Below, piece by piece: positions 36,681-44,130 of a stretch of 55,080 nucleotides of DNA. Under the pieces are notes generated by a model that ran no database searches, was not told the origin of the DNA, and worked only from the letters and a program-made list of their open reading frames with translations. Each line of letters opens with the position of its first letter. The stretch's first letter is position 1. The stretch is from positions 1-55,080 of the forward strand of contig WLPJ01000006.1 in assembly GCA_009698815.1 (NCBI GenBank), in the 5' to 3' direction. This stretch comes from Actinomycetota bacterium. Its GTDB lineage: Bacteria; Actinomycetota; Actinomycetes; Nanopelagicales; Nanopelagicaceae. The position numbers and the translations under genes were made by a program.

Positions 36681-37975
36681 CGCAGCGGATCCAGCGCTTT
36701 AACTCTTTGATTTACGCGATTTATCAATTCTGCTAGATCAATCTTGGTGCTGGTGCGGCTTGCAACCACTTGATCACCTGCTACCCAAACATCAGTGACA
36801 TCACCGCGACCTGCAGCAAAAACCAACAGTGCATTCAAATTGTGAACCGGCGTTAGGTGCGCTGCGTGTAAGTCGATGGCAATCAAATCAGCTTCTTTAC
36901 CGATCTCGATACTGCCAATGCGATCGTCCAACCCGACCGCACGGGCGGCCTCAATCGTTGCGGCGCGCACAATAGATACCAGGTCAACATCTGCGGGGGA
37001 TTGGCGCAGTGCAACTACATGGGCTGCCATACGCATTACCGAGAACATATCTAAATCATTTGATGAAGCGCAACTGTCGGTACCAAGTCCAACGGCAATT
37101 CCAGCTTTACGCATATCGTTAAAGCGTGCCAATCCAGAACCAAGTTTTAAATTACTTCCGGGGCAATGTCCAACTGATGCGCCTTTACTCGCCGCAATCT
37201 TCATATCGGAATCACTTAAATGAACTCCATGGCCAAAGATTGTTGGCACATCTAATATTCCGGTATCGCGGCAGACTTCAGTTGGAGTCTTGGAATAACG
37301 CTGAGCAATATCTAGATTTTCTGCCTCTGTTTCAGAAACATGTAGATGAATGCGCGCACCGAGCTCTTTGGCTATCTGCGCTACTTCCGTTAAGTTTTCA
37401 GGTGAGTCTGTGTAGGTTGAATGTGGCATCAAATAAGTCGGAATATACGGACCACCGATTTTGGCTAGTTCATCTTTCCATTGGTGTGCGCGTTCAATGC
37501 GTTGGTGCCATTGCAGACCATCTAAACCTGGGAAATCAAAGAAGATCGGGCCTGCGATATGGCGCAAGCCCACTCGCACCGCACCGCGATGAGTTGCGAC
37601 AGGATTTAAATACATATCCATCGTTGTGGTTGTTCCAGAGAGCAGCGCTTCAAGGGCACCTAGCTCGGTACCAAGTTCGCAAGTTGCCTCATCCATGATC
37701 GCACCTTCGGCAGCCCAGACAAGTTCGAGAAAACCTTGCAGGTTTACACCCTCAGACCAGCCACGCAATAAAGACATACCCAAGTGAGTGTGGCTATTGA
37801 TCAAGCCAGGTGCGATTAATTTTCCGGCTGCGTCATAAACCTTTTTAGCACCAGGTTTATCTGGGCCGATATATGAAATCTTGCCATCGGTGATTCCAAT
37901 AGAAACGTTCTCTAAAATCTCATTTGCGCTATTTGAGGTAACCGTATAACGCGCATTAGTGATTAATAGATCCAT
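36677..37975 (-). CDS. Amidohydrolase, MTA/SAH/adenosine deaminase type
   Basis: A 432-residue metal-dependent hydrolase of the TrzN/AtzB/MtaD branch. The metal site is formed by HTHLGMSLLRGWSEG (about 62-76), later His residues in HLHVSETEAEN and FGHGVHLSDSD, and Asp in LGTDSCASSNDLDMF (about 298-312). It is followed by the typical ATIEAARAVGLDDRIGSIE closing segment. In this branch, deaminases convert S-methyl-5'-thioadenosine or S-adenosylhomocysteine to the 6-oxo form. It starts directly after the stop of a 6-oxopurine-type phosphorylase, which fits a two-step salvage route. Guanine or other aminopurine deamination cannot be ruled out. Confidence 0.83.
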   Translation of the reverse strand: MDLLITNARYTVTSNSANEILENVSIGITDGKISYIGPDKPGAKKVYDAAGKLIAPGLINSHTHLGMSLLRGWSEGVNLQGFLELVWAAEGAIMDEATCELGTELGALEALLSGTTTTMDMYLNPVATHRGAVRVGLRHIAGPIFFDFPGLDGLQWHQRIERAHQWKDELAKIGGPYIPTYLMPHSTYTDSPENLTEVAQIAKELGARIHLHVSETEAENLDIAQRYSKTPTEVCRDTGILDVPTIFGHGVHLSDSDMKIAASKGASVGHCPGSNLKLGSGLARFNDMRKAGIAVGLGTDSCASSNDLDMFSVMRMAAHVVALRQSPADVDLVSIVRAATIEAARAVGLDDRIGSIEIGKEADLIAIDLHAAHLTPVHNLNALLVFAAGRGDVTDVWVAGDQVVASRTSTKIDLAELINRVNQRVKALDPLR

Positions 37976-38716
37976 CTATGAAGCCAGGATTTTAATTGCA
38001 CCATCAATGATTGTGATTACATTTCCGGCGCATCCCTTAATGACTTCACCAACACCTTCGTGGCTAATCTCTTCTTTCGACAACCCCGCGGCAGGGTTGG
38101 CAACGGCTGCGATCGCGGCATAGCGAAGACCGGCCTCGCGTGCCAAAGTCGCTTCAGGCACACCTGTCATACCAACAACAGTTACACCCATTGCCGCGCA
38201 CATGCGAATCTCGGCAGGTGACTCAAAACGTGGACCGTTAAATACTGCGTAAATTCCACCTTTATACAATTTGATATCTGCCTTATTAGCAGATTTTGCT
38301 AAAGCTTTCTGGATTTCTTTGTCGTATATATAGGTCATATCAATATGTTGAACGCCACCTTCTTGCACGCCATCAAAGAATGTATCTGCGCGACCATGAG
38401 TGAAATCAATAAAGTCATCAACTAATTGAAGAGCGCCAGGCTTAAGTTTCTTATCGACTCCGCCGACGACGTTTACGCCAATTACTAATTGTGCGCCCCA
38501 GTTCTTTAACGCTTGAATATTCGCACGATAATTTACCTGGCTAGGTGGAACTGTGTGGTTTACACCGTGGCGGGTAAGGAATGCGACTTCGGCGCCGTGC
38601 CACTTGCCGGTCGTGATGACCGCTTGGCCATAGGTTGTATCAACAGTTGTGGGGGATTGACCAGCCAGGGCTGGCAGATTATAAAAACCAGTACCAGCGA
38701 TTATTGCGATCTTCAA
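37976..38716 (-). CDS. Methylthioinosine / 6-oxopurine nucleoside phosphorylase
   Basis: A 246-residue phosphorylase of the MTAP/PNP-II family that splits a purine nucleoside with phosphate. It begins KIAIIAGTGFYNL and has TRHGVNHTVPPSQVNYRAN and FNGPRFESPAEI. The base-recognition loop reads AAVANPAAGLS. In methylthioadenosine phosphorylases two Asp occupy this loop. Asn-Pro-Ala-Ala-Gly instead is the pattern I recall from Pseudomonas methylthioinosine phosphorylase, pointing to 6-oxopurine substrates. The start is TTG with an AAAGGAG site that spans the end of the upstream ABC gene, so translation is coupled. The neighbouring deaminase would supply its substrate. Confidence 0.8.
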   Translation of the reverse strand: MKIAIIAGTGFYNLPALAGQSPTTVDTTYGQAVITTGKWHGAEVAFLTRHGVNHTVPPSQVNYRANIQALKNWGAQLVIGVNVVGGVDKKLKPGALQLVDDFIDFTHGRADTFFDGVQEGGVQHIDMTYIYDKEIQKALAKSANKADIKLYKGGIYAVFNGPRFESPAEIRMCAAMGVTVVGMTGVPEATLAREAGLRYAAIAAVANPAAGLSKEEISHEGVGEVIKGCAGNVITIIDGAIKILAS

Positions 38717-38720
38717 TTCA

Positions 38721-40229
38721 TTACTCCTTTAGGCCTGCCATTAGTCGGCCGATATAGTTGCGATCAGCATCTTTTGATTCAACGATGGCAACGATTTTTC
38801 CATCAGACATAACAGCGATGCGATCTGAAAGCGACAAGATCTCATCAAGTTCAGCCGATACCAGCAACACGGCTGCGCCTCTATCGCGCGCCGAGATTAA
38901 TTGGTTATGGATGAATTCGATAGATCCGACATCGACGCCACGAGTTGGTTGTGCCGCAACTAGAACTGGAAGTTCTTCACTTAATTCGCGCGCAACAACC
39001 ACTTTCTGCTTATTTCCACCAGAGAGTGAACTAGCTGAATTAAATGCAGAAGGCGTGCGGATATCAAATTTTTCAACGGTTGAAATCGCGTTCTTGGCAA
39101 CTTCGGCAAGATTTCGAACCCAACCTTTGGCAAACGGTGTTTGATCAAATTGGTTAAGAACTAAGTTATCGGCGATGCTGTAATTGGAAACCAAGCCATG
39201 CTTTTCACGATCTTCAGGAATATGCGAGATGCCCGCTTCGTGAACTGCATGAGGATGCATATCTTTCGTGGCAACACCGTTAATTAAAACTTCACCTGCT
39301 TCACGATGGCGCATGCCGCAGATCGCTTCCACAAATTCGCGTTGCCCGTTTCCTTCAACACCTGCCACACCCAAAATCTCACCTTTATGTAGCGATAGAT
39401 CAACGCCTTTAACCGACAAGATTTTGCGATCATCGCGTACTTGCAACCCTTTGACTTCGAGCACAACAGCGCCACGTTTTGCTTCGGTGCGATTAACCTG
39501 CAATACAACCGAACGTCCCACCATCATCTGGGCTAGCCCTGCCTCATCAGTCTCTTTTGGAGAAGTTGCACCAACTAGTTTGCCGCCACGCAGAACGACC
39601 ACGCGATCGGCAACAGCCATAACTTCATGGAGTTTGTGGGTAATCAAAACTATGCCAACACCTGAGTCTGCCAATTTGCGGATAACGCTAAGCAGCTCGT
39701 CAATTTCTTGCGGAGTTAACACCGCGGTTGGCTCGTCAAGAATTAGCAATTTAACATCTTTACGCAGCGCCTTAAGAATTTCCACGCGTTGTTGCATGCC
39801 AACTGGCAGGTCTTCAATGACCGCCTCTGGATCAACTTCTAAGCCATAGCGCTTAGAAAGTGCCAAGATCTCATCGTGAGCAGCCTTTTTATTGATGAAG
39901 ATTCCGCGCTTTGGTTCATCGCCGAGAATGATGTTTTCAGCAACAGTCATCACTGGAACGAGTTGGAAGTGCTGGTGCACCATTCCAACGCCGCGCGAGA
40001 TAACTCCGGCAGTGTCACCAAAGACAATCGGTGTGCCGCCAATTTTTATTTCGCCTGAGTCAGGTTTGATTAGACCAAAGACAGCTTTAAGCAGAGTTGA
40101 TTTACCTGCACCATTTTCGCCAAGGAGTGCAACAACTTCGCCAGCGTTAACAGTTAGTGAGACATTGTCATTTGCGACAACGCCTGGATAGCGTTTAGTG
40201 ACTCCTGTGACTTCAAGAAGAGCGCTCAT
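38721..40229 (-). CDS. Nucleoside ABC importer, ATP-binding protein
   Basis: A 502-residue protein with two fused ABC ATPase halves, like RbsA or the nucleoside importer ATPases (NupO/BmpB type). The first half has Walker A GENGAGKSTLLKAVFG, LPVGMQQRVEILKAL as its signature, and LLILDEPTAV. The second half has VAGVEGNGQREFVEAICG in place of a full Walker A, and SLSGGNKQKVVVARELS with Ser-Gly-Gly. One degenerate site is normal in this family. It overlaps the upstream permease by one base and is followed by the phosphorylase. Confidence 0.92.
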   Translation of the reverse strand: MSALLEVTGVTKRYPGVVANDNVSLTVNAGEVVALLGENGAGKSTLLKAVFGLIKPDSGEIKIGGTPIVFGDTAGVISRGVGMVHQHFQLVPVMTVAENIILGDEPKRGIFINKKAAHDEILALSKRYGLEVDPEAVIEDLPVGMQQRVEILKALRKDVKLLILDEPTAVLTPQEIDELLSVIRKLADSGVGIVLITHKLHEVMAVADRVVVLRGGKLVGATSPKETDEAGLAQMMVGRSVVLQVNRTEAKRGAVVLEVKGLQVRDDRKILSVKGVDLSLHKGEILGVAGVEGNGQREFVEAICGMRHREAGEVLINGVATKDMHPHAVHEAGISHIPEDREKHGLVSNYSIADNLVLNQFDQTPFAKGWVRNLAEVAKNAISTVEKFDIRTPSAFNSASSLSGGNKQKVVVARELSEELPVLVAAQPTRGVDVGSIEFIHNQLISARDRGAAVLLVSAELDEILSLSDRIAVMSDGKIVAIVESKDADRNYIGRLMAGLKE

Positions 40230-41212
40230 TATGCTTGTCCCTTCTCGTACGGTTGTCCTTCTGCAGCAGGTGGTCGCACCTTGCCCGCTGAAATTGTTAA
40301 GACAACAATTGTCATAATGTATGGAAGAGCGGCGGTAAATTGTGATGGAATATTTACAATTTGATCAATCATCAGTTGGTTGGCATATGCCTGAGCAAGA
40401 CCAAAGAACATAGCGGCGGCAAGAGCGCCCAGTGGATTCCAACGACCGAAGATCATCAAGGCAAGTGCTGTGAAACCTTTTCCAGCTGTGAATCCACGTT
40501 CGAAAGAACCAACTAGTTCAAGGCTTAAGTAAGCGCCAGCCAGGGCGCCGATAGCGCCAGCGATCGTGACATTTATATAGCGCAGACGCACAACTGAAAC
40601 ACCGGCCGTGTCAGCACTTGAGGGATGTTCACCGACAGCGCGCGAGCGTAGCCCCCAAGTCGTGTGATAAATAGCAACATAGAGCGCCAAGATAATTATA
40701 ATTCCTGCGAAAGTCAGCGCACCGTGAATAAAGAGAACTGGGCCAAAGAATGGAATCTTGGAAAGAATTGGAATCTCAAAAGATTGGAAAACACCCGGAA
40801 TAGTTCTACCTTGAACATATAAGAAAGAAGTTAGTCCGGTTGCCAGAATATTTATAATCGTTCCGGCGATAATCTGATCCATACGCCAAGAAACGGCCAT
40901 GACTGCCAGTATTAGACCCATCATTGAGCCGGTGAAAATGGCTGCAATTAGCCCAATAATAATATTTTGAGTTAGTGATGAAACAAAGAAAGCAACAAAT
41001 GCGGACAACAACATTGTTCCCTCGATACCGATATTTACGATACCTGTGCGCTCACACATGATTCCGACCATCGCAGCAAGCGCAAGCGGCAAGGCAAAGA
41101 CGGTGCCTGTGGCATAGACCGAGGTAGTCACATCTGAGCCGTTGAAATAAAAGAAGCCGGTAGCCAAGATAGCGACTAAGAAATATCCGTTACGTTTGCT
41201 AAGCATCTTCAT
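40229..41212 (-). CDS. Nucleoside ABC importer, permease
   Basis: A 327-residue inner-membrane permease of the branched-chain/ribose-type BPD_transp_2 family. It has 8-10 hydrophobic helices, 'CERTGIVNIGIEGTMLLSAFVAFF' early on (about 53-76), and 'SRAVGEHPSSADTAGVSV' in the coupling region (about 189-206), which contacts the ATPase. It pairs with the other permease, whose stop is 2 bases away, and with the ATPase that overlaps its stop. The whole cassette matches BMP-type nucleoside uptake systems. Confidence 0.92.
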   Translation of the reverse strand: MKMLSKRNGYFLVAILATGFFYFNGSDVTTSVYATGTVFALPLALAAMVGIMCERTGIVNIGIEGTMLLSAFVAFFVSSLTQNIIIGLIAAIFTGSMMGLILAVMAVSWRMDQIIAGTIINILATGLTSFLYVQGRTIPGVFQSFEIPILSKIPFFGPVLFIHGALTFAGIIIILALYVAIYHTTWGLRSRAVGEHPSSADTAGVSVVRLRYINVTIAGAIGALAGAYLSLELVGSFERGFTAGKGFTALALMIFGRWNPLGALAAAMFFGLAQAYANQLMIDQIVNIPSQFTAALPYIMTIVVLTISAGKVRPPAAEGQPYEKGQA

Positions 41213-41214
41213 CG

Positions 41215-42315
41215 TTAGTTACCCCATCCACTAGTCATGGATTTATTTGAGCTATTTTTAAAGAATCGCGTAATTAGCGGGGCAGTGACGAGTAATAAAA
41301 TCAGCGCCATCAAAAGATCAACTAGTTCGGGTGCGACTCCAGAATCAAATTGCATATTGGCAGCTCCTGCGCGCATGCCGCCAATCAATACTGCTCCAGG
41401 GATGATTCCAATTGGGTGCACCCGGCCCAGCAACGCGATTGTTATTCCATCAAAGCCCAGACCTAAGTTAAAGGCTGGTGCATAGCGATAGGTGATACCT
41501 AAAGTTTCCACCGCTCCACCCAAACCAGCAATTGAACCAGAGATAAGCATCGCCGAGATAACGGTGCGCTTCACAGGAATTCCGGCATACCAAGCTGCGT
41601 GGCGATTTCGCCCAACGGTTTCGATACGGAAGCCACTAGTGGTGCGACCTAATATCCACCAGATAGATATAGCAAGCACAACCGCCATAAAGAATCCACT
41701 TGGCAAGTTGCCATAAATAGGAAGTTTCGCACTTTCAGCAATCTCTGATGTGCGAGTTAAGAATTGGTCAGGCTCACGCAGCTTTCCTGATGCCAAATAA
41801 TCCGCAACCGCCATCACAATACTATTCAACATAATCGTTGTAATAACTTCGTGAACACCTCGATAAGCTTTTAGGAATCCTGATATTCCAGCGACAACTG
41901 AGCCGAAGAAAGCTCCAATTACTAGAGCAATCGGTATGTGAATATAGCCAGGCAGTCCATCGAAAGTAACTCCTGCCCAAGCTGCAGCCAGTGCGCCAGA
42001 AAGTAATTGACCTTGTGCTCCGATATTAAACAAACCTGCTCGCAAACCAACTGCAACTGCCAGCCCGCTTAGGACTAGAGGAGTTGATTTGCCTAAAGTT
42101 ACGCCCAGACCCTCAATTGAACCAAAGGCGGTCTTAAAGAGAGATTTATATGCAGTAATTGGATTTAAACCTTGCAGCTTAATCAATATCGCAGCAAGTA
42201 GCATCGCAACTAAAACTGCAACTATTGGTATCAACCAAGAACCAACATCAAATTTCTTTCTTGATTCTTCTGATTGGTTTTTAACGACTTTTTTATCGAC
42301 GTTTGTCTCGCTCAT
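41215..42315 (-). CDS. Nucleoside ABC importer, permease
   Basis: The second permease of the importer, 366 residues. A polar N-terminal stretch of about 28 residues comes first, then about 8-10 membrane helices. 'GLRAGLFNIGAQGQLLSGALAAAW' (about 91-113) and 'IETVGRNRHAAWYAGIPV' (about 231-248) are typical of the NupP-like branch. It is the first gene after the terminator-like hairpin behind the binding protein, so it should be expressed at a lower level than that protein. Confidence 0.92.
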   Translation of the reverse strand: MSETNVDKKVVKNQSEESRKKFDVGSWLIPIVAVLVAMLLAAILIKLQGLNPITAYKSLFKTAFGSIEGLGVTLGKSTPLVLSGLAVAVGLRAGLFNIGAQGQLLSGALAAAWAGVTFDGLPGYIHIPIALVIGAFFGSVVAGISGFLKAYRGVHEVITTIMLNSIVMAVADYLASGKLREPDQFLTRTSEIAESAKLPIYGNLPSGFFMAVVLAISIWWILGRTTSGFRIETVGRNRHAAWYAGIPVKRTVISAMLISGSIAGLGGAVETLGITYRYAPAFNLGLGFDGITIALLGRVHPIGIIPGAVLIGGMRAGAANMQFDSGVAPELVDLLMALILLLVTAPLITRFFKNSSNKSMTSGWGN

Positions 42316-42360
42316 AATTGGCTATCTTATTAGAAATTTGAAATAAAGAAAGAGGAAAAA

Positions 42361-42396
42361 GAAAGAGCGGGCGCATTTGCATGCACCCGCTCTTTC
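42361..42396 (-). terminator. Intrinsic terminator / attenuator after the binding-protein gene
   Basis: GAAAGAGCGGG at 42361-42371 and CCCGCTCTTTC at 42386-42396 form a perfect 11-bp stem. On the minus strand it is followed by TTTTTCCTCTTT. It lies between the BMP gene and the permeases and would reduce read-through, giving more binding protein than permease. Confidence 0.85.
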
Positions 42397-42425
42397 ACTA
42401 CTTCTAGCTAGTTAAGAGTTTTTAA

Positions 42426-43460
42426 TTAACCCTTGAAGCCAGTTGAGACTGAACCGGCAAGAACGCCAGTTGTGATCTTCTTCAAACGAACCTTGACAAC
42501 TGCAGGAACTTTTGATGACAGATCGTGGAATGGTGAGAGTCCAACTTCACCTACGTAGTTTCCACCCTTGATTGTTGCGGCCTTAGCCTGAGCAACAAGT
42601 GTTGAAACTCCGAGAGTTAGCTTCTTCTCAGCTGAAGTTACGATGCAAGACTTTGCTTCAGGAACTGTGTAGTACTGATCGATGTCAACACCGATGCAGA
42701 GTGCGCCAGCCTTCTGAGCAACCTTGCCAAGTGCACCGTTACCAGTTGATCCACCTGCGCCAAAGATTATGTCGAATCCCTGTGTAAGTAGCTGGTTAGC
42801 AGTTGTTGCACCCCATGCTGGATCTGAGAACGCGTTGTCGCCAGCTGCATGGTAAACAACAGTTGACTTGATCTTCTTACTGCGCTCTTTACCTGCGTAG
42901 GCAATGCCGTTTTCGAATCCTTCACCGAACTTGCGAACAGGAAGAACTTCCTTCATACCAAATACTCCGCCGATCTTGTTGGTCTTTGTTAGATATCCAG
43001 CGAGGTAACCGGCTAAGAAGCCAGCCTTATCTTCGTCGAAGATCAAGCCGGTGACGTTAGTTGCAGTCGACGCGTTGAACTGGTCAACACCGATGAACTT
43101 GATCTTTGGGTACTTAACGCCTGCTGCTGCAGTTGCATCACCCATCAAGAATCCAACAGTAACGATTACGTTGTAACCCTTATCTGCGAAAAGTGCGATG
43201 TTCTTTGCATAATCTTTTGAATCTGTAGTTTCGATGTACTTTGAAAAACCGCCAGCCTTAGCTGCGCCAGCCTTTGCGCCATCCCATGAAGCTTGGTTGA
43301 ATGATTTGTCATCAACTTTTCCAAGGTCAGTTACGAGACCAACACAGAATGCACCTGCTGTGCCACAGTCTGCTTCTGTTGTTGCAGCTTGTGCTGGAAC
43401 AATGAAACCGACAGTTGCAAGAGCGAGTGCAGCTGTTACAGCTGAAATTCTCTTTATCAA
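42426..43460 (-). CDS. BMP-family nucleoside-binding protein
   Basis: The extracytoplasmic substrate-binding component, 344 residues, of the PnrA/BmpA family that binds purine nucleosides. A Sec signal peptide (about 1-25, ending AQA) is followed by CVGLVTDLGKVDDKSFNQASWDGAK (about 39-63), the family start. FADKGYNVIVTVGFLMGDAT and DIIFGAGGSTGNGALG line the cleft. The signal peptide lacks a clear lipobox, since the Cys at position 32 is not in an LxxC context, so it may be free or anchored otherwise. The start is TTG with AAGGAG six bases upstream. It is the first gene of the operon, the position for the most abundant product. Confidence 0.92.
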   Translation of the reverse strand: MIKRISAVTAALALATVGFIVPAQAATTEADCGTAGAFCVGLVTDLGKVDDKSFNQASWDGAKAGAAKAGGFSKYIETTDSKDYAKNIALFADKGYNVIVTVGFLMGDATAAAGVKYPKIKFIGVDQFNASTATNVTGLIFDEDKAGFLAGYLAGYLTKTNKIGGVFGMKEVLPVRKFGEGFENGIAYAGKERSKKIKSTVVYHAAGDNAFSDPAWGATTANQLLTQGFDIIFGAGGSTGNGALGKVAQKAGALCIGVDIDQYYTVPEAKSCIVTSAEKKLTLGVSTLVAQAKAATIKGGNYVGEVGLSPFHDLSSKVPAVVKVRLKKITTGVLAGSVSTGFKG

Positions 43461-43627
43461 GTGGAGCTCCTTATATAGACGCGGCCAATTAGGGCAATCG
43501 ACCTAGAAAACGTTTGTAGGTGAACACTATCTGAGCCTTGGGCATCCACCATTCACGAACCGTTAATCTTTTATTAATTTCTATTACGTTTTGATTAAGT
43601 TAAACTATCAAGTTGAGGTTGAGGTTA
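43461..43627. promoter_or_regulatory. Divergent promoter region, BMP gene and secreted-protein gene
   Basis: A 167-base AT-rich gap. Facing left it ends with AAGGAG for the TTG start of the BMP gene. Facing right it holds TTGATT and other A/T-rich elements, and a short direct repeat (GTTGAGGTTGAGGTT) at 43612-43626. No hairpin seen. Confidence 0.4.
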
Positions 43628-43640
43628 TAGGATTGAGGGT
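43628..43640 (+). promoter_or_regulatory. Candidate -10 box, leaderless promoter
   Basis: TAGGAT at 43628-43633 lies seven bases before the ATG at 43641. A weak GAGGG also precedes the start, so a leadered start is possible. Confidence 0.4.
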
Positions 43641-44129
43641 ATGCAGCGCAGAAAGATCTTCACAGCCTTGATAGCAGGCGCCTTCTTGACCAGTTCTCCA
43701 GCCGCAGATGCCCTCTCTAAAGGGACTTTCTACCTTGAGCTAAAGACTGGTTGCTACTCTGCAAATAAGATGCCGAATAAGCCCAGCAAATGGACTGATA
43801 CAAATTACAAAACGCTTTATTCAACTAGCTGCACCTCACCACATCACTATGAAGTTTTCTTTACCGGCAAAATCAAAGCCAAAGATTTGAACTCGGAGGC
43901 AGCAAAGAAAGAGGCCGGAATCGCCTGCGATGACGCAGCGATAAATACCTTGATGGGACAGAAAGATCTGCCGTCATCGCTGACTTATGGATATTTCTTC
44001 CCTGACCCAGGTGCTGAAGAAAAGAAATATGGCAAGAGAATATTCTGTTTCTTCAGAGTTGCAGATCCTAAAAATGACAAGTACACACTTTCAATCAAAC
44101 GTACCTTTAGAGAAATCAGTTACGTTTAA
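43641..44129 (+). CDS. Small secreted protein, possible septum-formation-like fold
   Basis: A 162-residue exported protein. A signal peptide covers about residues 1-24 (ITAFLTSSPAADA-type end). Four or more cysteines remain in the mature part, including GCYSANKMP, STSCTSPHHYEVFFTGKI, GIACDDAAIN and IFCFFRVADP. The Cys-x-x-Pro-His-x-x-Glu-Val pattern recalls the Septum_form domain found in many actinobacterial exported proteins, but the match is only suggestive. Function unknown. It is transcribed towards iolD, with only one base between their stops. Confidence 0.62.
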   Translation: MQRRKIFTALIAGAFLTSSPAADALSKGTFYLELKTGCYSANKMPNKPSKWTDTNYKTLYSTSCTSPHHYEVFFTGKIKAKDLNSEAAKKEAGIACDDAAINTLMGQKDLPSSLTYGYFFPDPGAEEKKYGKRIFCFFRVADPKNDKYTLSIKRTFREISYV

Positions 44130-44130
44130 T

